Source: Ophioderma brevispina
Taxonomy: Eukaryota > Echinodermata > Ophiuroidea > Amphilepidida > Ophiodermatidae
Length of the DNA stretch: 64,000 nt
Direction of reading: 5' to 3'
Assembly: GCA_023653785.1 (NCBI GenBank)
Contig: JAMKCH010088190.1
Location: forward strand, 62,001 to 126,000
A model generated the notes under the pieces. It searched no databases. It worked only from the letters and a program-made list of their open reading frames with translations, and had not been told where the DNA came from. Shown here piece by piece: positions 23,713 to 34,659 of this stretch. Every line of letters begins with the position of its first letter. Within the stretch, counting starts at the first letter, position 1. A program made the position numbers and the translations under genes.

Positions 23713-24305
23713 CTCATCTTAAAAACATAACTCCATAGTTATAGTTTGAACCATTCCCTTGAACGATATTATCGAAGGACTTTCAAACAAAAAGCTCTTG
23801 AGAACGAAAGAACGAATTGGGTGTATTAAAGAACCAGTTGTTGTTTCTGCAAGGTCAAAAGAAAAACAATTTAGTCAAAAGAAAGCGGGCTCAAACTCCC
23901 TTTAGGGTTAGAGCTAAGTGTCTTTTAAACGCCAGCATTTTCTAACCGAAAATGGATGCATGGATCGTCAAAGAAAACAGTTCAAGCCACTTTTTCTAGA
24001 CAGAGGATGTCTTGTTATCTTTGTGAAGGGACCGTCCGTTGTTTTTTTAAATAGCTTTATCAAACACTGTCATCAACAAACCATTTGGCCAACTAGGATC
24101 ACCGCTGTACAGATGATCCATATGAGACCCCGTACTTGCGAACAAATACTATCCACAGATTCGGGAAAAGTTGTTGGATTTGGACGTGTTTTGAAAATGA
24201 AAAGGCTTGGCTCCATGTTTTAAGTTACTTACACGATGAACTATGTTTTTGTCTATTCATTTGCAAAAAGATGTGCGTTGTCCAAAGATACGAGCGATGA
24301 ATTAA
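23713..24305. other. Non-coding, no feature seen
   Basis: A 101-codon frame (23918-24223) has no recognisable motif. AGAACGAAAG and AAGAACCAGTTG words recall the GGTTCT-type repeats but no element can be bounded. Confidence 0.4.
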
Positions 24306-24778
24306 AGCAATAACAGTCTATTTTTGAAGAGCGCCCCCAATTTTTCAAATTTGAGATTTTTGCACAGTAATTTTGTGTTGGTAATTGCCTATAACTATAC
24401 CTGCGAATGGTAATGCTCAAAAGTGCGTATTTGCCATAAAAAAGCGATTTTGTAATTAGAATCGGGATCCCCGATTGTAATTTTAACGGCGGAAGTGGAA
24501 ACGCCAAATTTCTGTCCGTCCATTGTGAAAATAGTGCCACCTCATGAAAATTACCTCTAACTTGACTTACCTGAACCAACGGAACAACTAACATGACTAA
24601 TAGATGAGCGTAGATATACGTACATGGTGCTATCAGGCTATATCATATTGGAAAGACCATACAGGTATGCATATAGTTTACTAGCCACTGTATAGCCAGT
24701 TACCAATGCAACTATGCAAAAATCTCAATTTTTCTTCGAAAATTGGGGCTGCTCTTCACAAAAAGTGCTGTTATTGCT
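24306..24778. mobile_element. TTAA-flanked MITE, AGCAATAAC family copy 1
   Basis: Starts AGCAATAACAG and ends GTTATTGCT, with inverted repeats of about 65 bases (TTGAAGAGCGCCCCCAATTT, then GAGATTTTTGCACA at left, complement at right). TTAA flanks it at 24302-24305 and 24779-24782. The left-hand 290 bases match the right arm of the copy at 56242-56790 (TAATTAGAATCGGGATCC, CGTCCATTGTGAA). The TTAA flank is the target of piggyBac-type elements, but the AGCAATAAC ends are not the usual CCC type, so superfamily is open. No coding capacity. Confidence 0.8.
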
Positions 24779-25140
24779 TTAAGGTGGGTAATTTGAAACC
24801 AGCTTTGAGACACGTGTGTAAACAAATGAAAGCACACGTCGTAGATACAAAACATGGACCCAAAACTCTTCCAAGCAAATCATGTATTACATATAAAATA
24901 TGTCCCCAAACTCTTTAAAGCATTTGACCAAAAAATCTTCAACGCATGTAGGCCTACGACTCTTTGTGAGTAGGCAAGACATGCATGGCTCGCGTCAAGA
25001 CACATCCGTCAAGGGTTGAAATTAAGTAAAGCTATTAGCTTTTTAAACAAGATTCAAAATTGGGGAAATAAGTTGTGATACTTCAACGATGCTTTGTGAA
25101 AAAAACGTATGCTTTGAAGAGTTTTGAGTATTGTGTTGTA
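24779..25140. other. Non-coding stretch with AAGACA words
   Basis: Contains GCAAGACATGCATGG and TCAAGACACATCC words akin to the AGACATGTCTT-type repeats further on. No gene seen. Confidence 0.4.
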
Positions 25141-26425
25141 AACTCCTCAAAAGAAATAAGTCCCCCCTTGATAAATATGGACGCAACTAAAAAATGATCG
25201 GGCCCCTAAGTTGATTTAAAGTGTAAAATGTGCCCTGATCTTTTACTCATTCAATGTGCATTACTTTTTGAACCACAAATTCACCCTTCACCACGAAAAT
25301 CAATCAATTATGAAAATTGATGCACGAACAAAAGTTGCACTTTCCCTGCATAGGGATTTCTCTATACTGTGACATGTCTCTGGATGACATCCATGATAAA
25401 ACGAGGTAAAATTAAATAATTAAAAGCAATTAAACAATTTGTTATTAAATTATTAAATTTAATTGTTTCTAAAATAATGAAAAAATGCTGTGGCACACAT
25501 GAACGATTTTGAATACAGATTATCCCTTTGAATTGGTCTCATTCTGTGCATTACACAAGTTAACAGTGTTTCTTCAATGAACTTTTCTGTCATGTTTTCT
25601 TGATGAAATAAAATAAATTTAAGTTTTAACAAAGAAGAAATGAACTTACCAGTTAATGTCCTGCGTGTCTCTACTTTGTTCACAATGGACATGTCTTGTC
25701 GAACAGTTGTGGTTCTTGGCCGACCACTTCTGGGCAAATTCTTAACCTCACCTGTCACTTGGAATTTATTTCTCAACTTTCTTATTGTCTTGGGACACAC
25801 ATTGAATCTTCGTGCAACTTCCTTAACTGCCACACCTTCACCCAGAAAGGCTGTCGCTCTTGCCCTCTAATTCACGCATTTGAGGTATTTTAGCATGCGA
25901 AATTCTTAATTTACTACTGGCACAGGAAAAGACAAGACAGGTGTGTATTCCAAATAACTAAACATCTTGCATCAATAACACATTCATTTGACTACCACCT
26001 CAGGGATGCCTTTTGAAGGAATATGTTTTCTTATGTAACAGGGTTTGTCATAGGGATTCCTCACATTCAATTGACAAAAGTCACCCAGGCTGAACATTGT
26101 CCTTGACAATTTTAAAACATTGTTAGCAAAAAGTCTTGTCTTGTAAATTAAAATGTAGGCCTAAAGTAATGCACAGGAATGCATAACTGTGAATATTGAA
26201 TGCATGGAATCCCTATGCAGGAAAAGTGCAACTTTTTTCATGCATCAGTTTTCATAAGTGATTGATTTTCGTGGTGAAGGGTGAATTTGCGGTCCAAAAA
26301 GTAATGCACATTGAATGAGTAAAAGATTAGGGCACATTTTACACTTTAAATCAACTTAGGGGGCCCGATAATTGTTTAGTTACGTCAATATTTATCAAGG
26401 GGGGACTTATTTCTTTTGAGGAGTT
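25141..26425 (-). mobile_element. Tc1/mariner-type transposon, 1285 bp, ~225-bp terminal inverted repeats
   Basis: The ends are AACTCCTCAAAAGAAATAAG and its inverted complement, and the match continues for about 225 bases on each side (25141-25365 against 26207-26425). TA dinucleotides flank both ends (25139-25140 and 26426-26427), the hallmark Tc1/mariner target duplication. The interior keeps part of a transposase in minus orientation but no catalytic domain. Length is near that of a full element, yet the coding part is short, so the copy is non-autonomous. Confidence 0.92.
25459..25866 (-). pseudogene. Tc1-like transposase fragment (N-terminal HTH region only)
   Basis: The open frame runs from just after a stop codon at 25867-25869 to 25459. 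Its first 60 or so residues contain EVARRFNVCPKTIRKLRNKF, then GEVKNLPRSGRPRTTT, which is the helix-turn-helix and GRPR-type minor-groove linker of Tc1-like transposases. In full-length relatives (about 340 residues) a DDE/DDD catalytic domain follows; here the sequence after RRTLTG has no such domain and ends near residue 136. There is no ATG between the upstream stop and the HTH. A GTAAGTTC directly after the RRTLTG codons resembles a splice donor, so loss of similarity there could be an intron or a deletion. It probably encodes no active enzyme. Confidence 0.85.
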
Positions 26426-27289
26426 TATGTTGAGACACATCCTTTGCATTTGAAGAGGTTTAGATCAATATTTTTTCCAAATGGTTTAGAACCCTCTGTC
26501 TTTCAAATTCTGGAAAGAAATTGTGACAGCTTGAAAGACTCGTTTTGGTTCTTTGAAGACTCATATTTTTCCAGGGGTAAGGGGGAAATATTTGCCTTTA
26601 CTGCGAACTGAACCCGGGCTTCAAAGCCTCAAAAGACACATCTTAATAAATCATAACGTCTTGCGTAGGGACACGCCTATAATGTAGCACTGTCTATTAT
26701 GTACCAATAGGCGCGGGACATGCTAGTGGATCATGACATAATTACAAAAAGGACATGTTCAAAAATTGGTTTCAAGAGGTAGGCCTATGTCTTTTATTTA
26801 GTTTATTATTAAAGGACACGGTCTAAACTAAAAAGCATTGCAAGACACACATTCCGAGTGGACGCGTTCGGTTAAAGGACACTATCAGTGATTTGAAAAA
26901 TATTTGAAACTTGCAGGAATCGCTGCAAAGTTGAAGGATAAGTCTGTAGAGTCTCCGAAGGTACCTTTCCAGCTTGAGAATTGACAGAAAAGGAAAGAAA
27001 AGGAAAAAGGCCAAGTGTTCCAAGATTACGATCTCAATTCAATTACCGTGTTTAGGTTAAGCTGTCCGACGGACAGTAATAAGAAAATCGCCGAGTCGTC
27101 GTATTAGGTTGCTTCTGGTCTGATCATTTGCAGGGTATGTTTAGGTGCGACCGTACTGTTACAGACATGAAAAAATCTGATTTTGATGATTTTCGATTTG
27201 CTGATTTAGCAAATCAATGTAGTGTCTTAAGTGCCAGGAGGTACAGATCTAGTGTTAGGACCGTATACACTGATGTCTTGGCAAAAGAC

Positions 27290-27578
27290 ACTTCATGTGT
27301 CATCAGTTTTGAGACATGTATCTATAACACGAAATCATGTCTTAAAGTAAGACATGTGCAAATGGTATGTCTTTTGCAAGACACTAATTTACAAGTCATG
27401 TTTTTATGCAAGACGCTTCGGTTTTGTAAGACGTGTCTTTTGTCATCAATCTGGAGACGTGTCTGACTGGAAGACGTGTCTTTATGTTTTAGATCTTTAT
27501 TGGTTCTACTTTCTTTTATTTCTAATGTTAAAGACCGGTCTATTGCCAAGATGTATTTCATAAGACACCCTTTTACAG
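27290..27578. mobile_element. Second copy of the ACACTGTAAAA...GACATGTCTT family (inverted)
   Basis: Reads AAGACACTTCATGTGTC, GAGACATGTATCT, ATGTCTTTTGCAAGACAC, GACGTGTCTTTTGTC and GGAAGACGTGTCTTTATG, ending AGACACCCTTTTACAGTGTA. The right end and interior correspond in inverted order to the 30843-31186 and 52880-53125 copies. The left terminus is lost. Confidence 0.6.
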
Positions 27579-30500
27579 TGTATAGGATATAGGATATAGG
27601 GTTAGTTTAGAACAAGACAATGTGGTCAGGGTATTGGGTAAGTACGTACGTGTGTCTGTTTTTTCTTTGTCTGTTCCGTGTTATTGAAGAGTTTTATTCC
27701 AGTATCTGATCATCTCCCTGTATAAAAGTAATGGAAATATATAGTTTTCGTCTAGAAACACTCTTTAATATAAATTTAGAATTCGATAAAATGGACGAGT
27801 TTCTCCCTTCTGGAATAACTCTCAAAAATCTTGGATAGTTTTCCCCGGAGAAAGCGCATTGACTTGTCCTGTTAGTGATATTAAATAGGTTCTATTAGCG
27901 ACGATGATGTGTGATTGAGTACTTATTTCCCAGTGTTGTTGTCGCGCCATTGGTGGTCCATCTGATCTCGTGCTTGTTGAAAATGGACAAATACTGACGG
28001 AATCAATTTAAGAAATAGTTTGTCCAATTTGCCCGGCCAATTTGTTAAAACTGAACTGTGGTGTAAACCCCTTTAGTGTATAGTTTTATCATTGGTCGTG
28101 TGCTTTACCAAGGCCCTTTAACAAAACAACGTATTTCGCCAGATTGTTGATCCCTTTTTCACTCCAGGGGGTGACAGACCTCCTAGGAACCATTAAAGGA
28201 GACGTTCTATTTATTTTGTAAAGGTTCTTGAATTGTAGACCGCATCCTTGACTGATTCTACAATTGCTCCAATCTTATCAACTTCATGTTACTTTGTTAC
28301 GAGTACGTTTTGATGCTTACACTCCCATTATATCATCTTATTACAGGGAAAGCTTGGGAACATTTTTATGACAAAACCATTTAGGCCTATACGTATAGGC
28401 CTATTGGTATATCGATATAGAATTGTATATATCTGCATAAATTGGTGGAAAGACCTTTGAGCGTGCACATCAGACTAGTGGGGGTTTTGGCAAGTGAGAA
28501 AGTTAAAATTTTTGATAAAGCCGTGTAAACGAAAATGATCTAATACCATCCGCACCAAAGCTATGGGGAGCTGAAGGTATGGCATGATTAGTGCTATACC
28601 TGCACACTAAAATACCCGAAGACATGAATCTAACGACGGGAAGGTATCATGCCTTATGACGCTATAGTCATGTCTTGTAAGAAGCCAATCCTTTTGCGCT
28701 TCATTATCTTTAGAGGCTATAACGGTGTTAAGAAAATGCACACCCTTAAATCACCTCAAAGCTTGCTTAAAACTAAGTACGCGTCTTTTATACACGATGT
28801 CTTCAGACAAGACATGACCCATGCAGGCGTCAATTTCGCATTCAAAGTTGGTCATGTCTTGTTGGAAATCTTTACTTCCAGTATATATACTGGCCATCAA
28901 AATGGTTTCAATTATGTCTCTTGTCTTTTGGGTATCATATTTTTAGTGTCTTTACTCGACTTGGTCTTAGCTGACATGTCTTACATTTTGTCAAAAAATA
29001 GAAAGCATATCATTTAGAAGCAACATACCTTGCTTTGAGAAATGATCTTGATCGCGTGAGTAGAGTGAGACATGTCGCGAGGACATGTTATCAGCAGAAT
29101 CTATGATTAGACGAAGATGCAAATGAGACATCTAGGGGGGGGGGGGGAACCTTTTAAGGATACGTCCCGGATACGTCTAACGTCTTTATGAATTAGACGT
29201 GCTTTTCGTGGAGATAAAAAAAGTCCTACTTCGCGTCCCCATTATAGGCTTGCTAGAGCACGTCTTGTTGGACATGTCTCAAAACTGCCTGTCTTCAAGA
29301 GGCGTGTCTTGATTTATATACATAACTGAAGACATGCATGGTTCAACTGAAAGTACAAGTCTTATAGCTATCGATACTTCTCAATCAAATAATATCATAA
29401 AAATACTTATTCGGATACAAACATATTTTTAAAAAAACAACCGCATTTTCCATTTCATATACACGCATGACAAGAGAAAAAGAGAACGAAAAAAAGAAAC
29501 ATCTATGCCATGCCAGTGGCGGATTTCGTGTACAAATTGGCTAGAAACAGCATTTCTGTTTTCTTCATTAACAGATCGAGCCCGTCAAATCTGATCAAAA
29601 GAGGACTGTGGTAACATTTGTCGAGTCCGGCCTTTACCCCTCCCACAGCGGAGCCTTAACCCCAATGACCCACACGCCAAACCGTCGCACCGTCATCAGC
29701 CCCTGAAATTGCAGCAACAACAAGGATTACCTTGTGGTGCGACTTGCTTGATGAAGATTGTCTCGACATTTTGCAATATGGATATCATCCGAAATGTGTT
29801 AACCATGTTAACCTCGTATGGGTAGGGGTTATGGGGGGGGGCATTAGAACGGCTAAGGGGATGGCCAGAAATATTTAGTTGTTATCGTTCTTTAAAAAGA
29901 ATGTATAATGGTCGGTATATGCCACGGGGCATCATTTCAACGAGGCAGGATATGTTTTGTTTTGCGTTTGTTACACCAAGAATTCACGATTTCTGGCTCT
30001 GTACACATGCTTGGAATCATGCGAGTTAAATGCTAGGGATGGAGAGTAAGCCCTATAAAAATGTCACATTATGGGTTTTCGATAATTGGTAGTTGTATCG
30101 AATAGGAATCAACATTAAAGTTAATAAACTAGACTATACTCCCGCTATTCTAGAAGATACAAAATTTGCCACGGCTACGAAAATAGGGAATGCAAATTTA
30201 GCAGTATGTTTGATATCATATGATGGTATTTAAAACAGTTTCAATTTCAAACATTTTGTTTTAAAGTAAAAGCGGTCTGACAAGCTTATTTTTCTGATGA
30301 GATTTCTCAACAAAGGTGGTGGGTGGATGGTGGGGATGATGATAGGGCGGTGATGGCGGAGCATGGTGGTGGTGGGGAGCGTTGTACACTGTTAGAAATT
30401 ACAGTAACTTACTGGCAGTAAACACGTATAAGGCCAAAAAAATTGTTGGAGTAAGGGCCAGTGCAAAATAGGGTAGGCGGGCGGATTTTTTGTTTTTAAA

Positions 30501-30842
30501 AATAAGCATTATCACTTCAAATCATCAAAAAAAGTCATGTAATGTTATTACGATTGATCTTTTGACCTTATTATGAAAATATCTTCTAAAGCGAATAGTT
30601 GCCAAGTTACACCAGAACACACAAAAACACAAAAATATGAGAAAATCGGTTAAAAATCAGGGTTAAAACAAACTTGAAAAATAAGAATTTTTAAATAAAT
30701 AAAAAAAATTAGGGTAGGGGTATTATAGGTAGACTTTTGTAAGGCGTGATTTTCCAAATTAGGGTCGGGAGGGTTACTCCAATACAACAATTTTTTGGAC
30801 TACATGCACAAACTTGTTTTTCTTATTGCATAAGCAGAATTT

Positions 30843-31186
30843 ACACTGTAAAAATGGTGTCTGGCGTAAGACATGTTTGGCCTAGACCTGTCTTCCAAAC
30901 ATAGACAATAAAGAAAACAAACAAATAAAAACCAATCTAAGACCACCAAAGACACGTCTTCCAGCCCAGACATGTCTCCAGGATTGAGGACAAAAGGACA
31001 CGTCTAAAAAAGAAGTGTTCTTGCCATAAAAAAACATGGACTTGTGAACTTGTGTCTTGCACGACGAGTGGACATTTGAAACATGTATTGCAATGAGACA
31101 TGACTTTGTTGGGTCTAAGAGATAATCATCTCTCAAAATTGGTGGACCACATGAAGGTATTTGTCAAGACACCATTTTTACAGTGT
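30843..31186. mobile_element. MITE with ACACTGTAAAAATGGTGTC ends
   Basis: The left end ACACTGTAAAAATGGTGTC is matched by GACACCATTTTTACAGTGT at the right, a perfect 19-base inverted repeat. The interior has AAGACATG, CACGTCTTCC, AGACATGTCTCC and GACACGTCT words in partly inverted arrangement. The same interior order is found at 52880-53125 and, inverted, at about 27290-27570. Target duplication not clear. Confidence 0.8.
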
Positions 31187-31643
31187 TGTAATTAAAGGAT
31201 TATTTAGGGTTTATATTTAGGTGGCAAAAATTTGGTGTCAAGTTACCTCTTGTCAAAACTTGCCCTGTTTTGTATGGGAATCAAGGACTACTGTCTCTTT
31301 CTCCCCACAAAAAACAAAACCCCAAAGGGAAGATCCTAAATCGTGGAAAATGTACATTTTTAAATTTAAAGATTATTAAGTTTTCAATTTGACACCAATT
31401 TCATCAAGGATTGAAACATTTTGAATTTTACCTGTAAGACAATCAACAAAGTTCAATGACCTTTATACACATTTTCCACCCATATTTCTGTGATACTTTT
31501 CAACAAATTGAACCCACTTTGCAGGTTAATCCCTCTTAATCCAAGATTGCCGCCCACCCGTGAGACAAATTGATTTTGGTAACATCCGAATTCTGAAGAT
31601 GAGGACGTTGTTGTGCTAAAAATCATGTTAGAATTTAGATTTA
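31187..31643. other. Non-coding, no feature seen
   Basis: No recognisable exon or repeat. Confidence 0.45.
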
Positions 31644-32088
31644 AAGGAATTTATTGGGGCGGGACATAAATCTATCGGCACCTATATAATGAAAAATCAG
31701 ACGTACCAGATGCGTTTAATGGTTGGAGTATTCCTTGCGAAAAAAATCACAGATATTACGACAACTGTCCCCGACTTGCAACAATCATGGAAGTGCCATC
31801 TTATTCCTGTTGCTAATTTACAACGCCGCTGGCAATACCGAAACAGAAGTCCAGCCGTGATATATTTCGCTGCTTCTGTTTCGGTATTGCGTGCGGCGCT
31901 GTAAATATAGCACCAGGGAATGGGAATAAAGATGGCAGCTTCCATGATTGTTGTACAGTCGTGACATTTGTCGAAGAATATGCGATTTTTTTCTCAAGGA
32001 ATACTCCAATGACCTGAAAAAGATCTGGAACGTCTTATTAGGGATATTTCATTAATATGTGCCGATAGATTATGCCAATAAATTCCTT
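31644..32088. mobile_element. TA-flanked palindromic (foldback) MITE, 445 bp
   Basis: Terminal AAGGAATTTATTGG is answered by CCAATAAATTCCTT, with TA on both sides (31642-31643 and 32089-32090). The two halves pair over almost their whole length (CTATCGGCAC, TTGGAGTATTCCTTG, ACAATCATGGAAG and others), ending in a tight central hairpin. The arrangement suggests a Tc1/mariner-type foldback MITE. Reading frames of 63-82 codons on both strands are symmetric by-products. Confidence 0.85.
31822..31901. other. Central hairpin of the foldback MITE
   Basis: GCAATACCGAAACAGAAG (ending 31849) pairs perfectly with CTTCTGTTTCGGTATTGC (from 31873) around a 23-base loop. The stem extends outward through AACGCCGC/GCGGCGCT with few mismatches, about 28-30 bp in all. 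Pre-microRNA-like in size, but no expression evidence is available from sequence alone. Confidence 0.6.
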
Positions 32089-33179
32089 TACGGAGGGTGG
32101 CATTGGGAACCCATGCATGTAGTCTGCGAGACTATAAACGAAACAAAACAAAACGAGAAAACGGCAAGCTCCCAAGGGATAATATTTATCACTATAAATT
32201 TGCTTTGAATGAATGATAGCATTTTGTATTTTTTTCTGAATTCATTTTAGATTATTAAACATTTTTTGGTAAAAAATTAAAAAAGTTAAAAAACTTAAAA
32301 AAAGCAAAAAATAAAAAAAATATTTCATTTTGTTAAAAACTTGTTTATTCAAAATTTAAAGTGATTTGAACTGTACATAACCTTTAAAATTCTGGGAAAT
32401 ATACCTGTTTTCCATATATAGTCAAAAATTTGACTCTGAGATCTTGAAATGAGATTCCTAATCTTAATCCTGAAAGTTTATTTATAAAAGCTGTTCTCGT
32501 CCAGTTAAGCCTGTGCTCCTTAAACCTCTTATAGCGTTCATCCGTTGTCGTATTTACTTTTGGTGATAACTTGATAGGCTAAATCTATTGGGGACAGTTG
32601 AAAATGTCAAAAAAGAATGAAAATTTCCACCAAAGTATAATGTAGTCCATCAATTTCTAACATTACAAACATTCCCCTGGAACACTTCTTTTCCTTTTGC
32701 GATGATAATTTTTGCCTTAAAGCCCCATCAGCGATTTCTTCAAAATGTAACAAATCGTGCCCCCTATTTTCATCAAAGTCCATTTTTGAATGGTGGCATT
32801 GTGAAATTGTTGGTAGTAAAGACCCTTGTAAAGTGGCTAAGCATAACAAGCCCTATTTGTCAGTTAGGGATTTTTTATGCTTTGTTACTAATAAAAGTCG
32901 GGATCCGGACTTTTTTAATAGGTAGAGAAACAGGCGTATGGCATCTTCACAAGACCGCTTAAAATGGTTAAAGTGTTCTGTTTTTCACAAAGAAAACAGA
33001 ATTATAAGTGTGGATGTCCTAAAATAGCAATTTAGAGACAAAAATGGGCATTTTTAATTTTGAAAAAAATGACTGAGGGTGTTGTGCTTACACTTCAACC
33101 AATGTATGGCTTTGAATCAACGTTGCTGTGTGCCACGTGTGGTCAATTGGAGGACTCGTGATCATGAGAGCGTTTTAAA
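32089..33179. other. AT-rich non-coding stretch
   Basis: Poly-A/T-rich at 32220-32340. Frames of 80-86 codons near 32.6-32.96 kb have no recognisable domain. No gene supported. Confidence 0.45.
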
Positions 33180-33310
33180 ATGTGGTTGACCCCGCGTGGG
33201 CCACATGCTGGTCCCTGGGCAAGACACTATCTCGCTTGTCTCACTTCACACAGGGGTAAATGGGGAGCTGTGTGCGCCGCCGTTATAATTTGGCTGCTGA
33301 ATTTCAAATG
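33180..33310 (+). mobile_element. SINE core/3' domain remnant
   Basis: CCCTGGGCAAGACACTATCT, CTTGTCTCACTTCACACAGG and GGTAAATGGGGAGCTG form a block that aligns with the SINE at 54841-54903 (AAGGCGCTTTACC, CTCCACCCAGGTGTATAAAT, GGGTACC). Such a domain is shared among several animal SINE superfamilies. No tRNA-like head is visible upstream, so this copy looks 5'-truncated. Confidence 0.55.
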
Positions 33311-33540
33311 TGAAATTGGATATCCTAGTGAACAAAAACGTCTCGTAAGTCGCCGCGGTTGCAGTGTGCATATACGGGGGTGTATAGTACTTTTACCAAT
33401 CACAGTCAATAACATAGGCCTACGAGTGATGGCAATTTAAAAGTTTCATCTGAGCTTGCAAATATACACTCGGCCCCTCTATTCCAACAAAAAGTTACGC
33501 ACGCGTCACACGTGTTCCTGGGAACAGGCATGTATTTTAA

Positions 33541-34338
33541 CCCTCGTATACCGAAGGGGGGGGGGGGGGGTGGTTACCACCCCTTCAGGTTTTGTCCCGG
33601 TTGCAAAACCCCCTTTTTTTGGTGCCAAATTATTTAATGTTAATTGTCAATTGTCAGTCCGCCTCCTTTAAATCAAAAACAGAACATCCACCGGGGTAAA
33701 AGGTAAGATAAGGGTGATCCCAAAGTGATGGATGGGGGGGGGGGGTGGTAAACACCCGCCATGCGGAAATAAGTACCAACATGGCCTAACACAAAAAGGA
33801 ACATCCACAGGACACTTGATTCTTGGTACCAATAGAAGCTATGGTCTCCTCTTTCCGATACCAAATATATGTACCAACATGCCTAGCAGTACGTCACAAT
33901 GACGTCATAAAGTCGATGTCAGCAAAACTGCCCATTTCCATAGACACACACAGTCGAAAAATTCAATTTTCGCCAAAAAGGTTAGGAAATCAGATTTTCA
34001 TGCGGGTTTTTTGACTCTACTTGATGGGAAATGACTCGTTTTATATAATGACAGCATTTAGAGCATAATAAGGTGTTTGAGTCGCTCAAATTGGGAAATA
34101 TCAATTTTACACCCTATATTCAGTATTTTCGTAATTTCCTCAACATAGGACGGCATGTGTGACGTCATAATGGGGAAGTTTAGTACTTATTTTGGTACCA
34201 ATGGAAAGAAGACAGAAAAACTCTAAGCTATATTTGGTACCAAATTTATAGGAATAGGGTGTTCAGTAACGAAAATCACGGGGGGTGGTAACCCCCCTTC
34301 CGCAATTTGTTACAAAAATGGCCTCGGGTACACGAGGG
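33541..34338. mobile_element. TTAA-flanked MITE with CCCTCG ends (piggyBac-like), 798 bp
   Basis: Left end CCCTCGTATACCGAAGGGG and right end in inverted form CCCTCGTGTACCCGAGG. The exact TTAA tetranucleotide flanks both sides (33537-33540 and 34339-34342). TTAA targets and CCC-starting inverted repeats are characteristic of piggyBac-type transposons. The interior contains GGTTACCACCCC/GGTGGTAACCCC in inverted relation, several TGGTACCAA words and no transposase. G-runs of 12-14 lie just inside the left end and near 33735. Confidence 0.85.
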
Positions 34339-34659
34339 TTAAAAAAGGACACTAACATGAACCTACATGACGGTAATCGCTTGGTACATTTTCCAGTATA
34401 GGTCACACTCAATTGATCAAACAAGAATTAATTTTTGATTACTGTCTCTTTTTATGGCAACTTTACTTCATCAATTTATTCATTTCATCTGTAAATTGAT
34501 TTAAAACAAATTTAATAACGATACTACTACAATAGGTGGTTTAATGTGTATTAATATTTGGTTTTATTTGGAACTGGGCCGTGAAGAAGGGCCCTTAATT
34601 CTCAACTCTGAGGCCCGGGTGTGGTTTTTTTATTATGAGATGACGCCACGATCTTGTAG
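34339..34659. other. Non-coding, no feature seen
   Basis: No recognisable exon or repeat between the MITE and the minisatellite. Confidence 0.4.

Larger units (their letters stand above)
26426..31186. repeat. Region rich in AGACATGTCTT-like words
   Basis: Scattered through about 4.7 kb are many GACATGTCTT, AAGACATG, GGACATGT and related words on both strands, densest at 27230-27570, 28640-29340 and 30860-31110. One bounded element (30843-31186) belongs to this family, and 52880-53125 is another copy. Poly-G lies at about 29136-29147 and 29834-29842. The longest frames here (112 and 122 codons) contain these words and show no family resemblance. Between the dense blocks, 29.35-30.84 kb shows no identifiable feature. 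Confidence 0.5.

Noticed and set aside
28649..29017. 122-codon frame with a hydrophobic C-terminal half
   Set aside because: It lies in the AGACATGTCTT-rich repeat region and shows no recognisable motif; a hydrophobic stretch alone is common in AT-rich DNA.
29515..29540. CAGTGGCGGATTTC, resembling a hAT-type terminal repeat
   Set aside because: No inverted partner was found downstream, so no element can be bounded.
26750..31000. p53-type half-site decamers (RRRCWWGYYY) such as AGACATGTCT
   Set aside because: A few exact matches exist, but about 15 matches to this loose consensus are expected by chance in 64 kb, and these derive from one repeat family.
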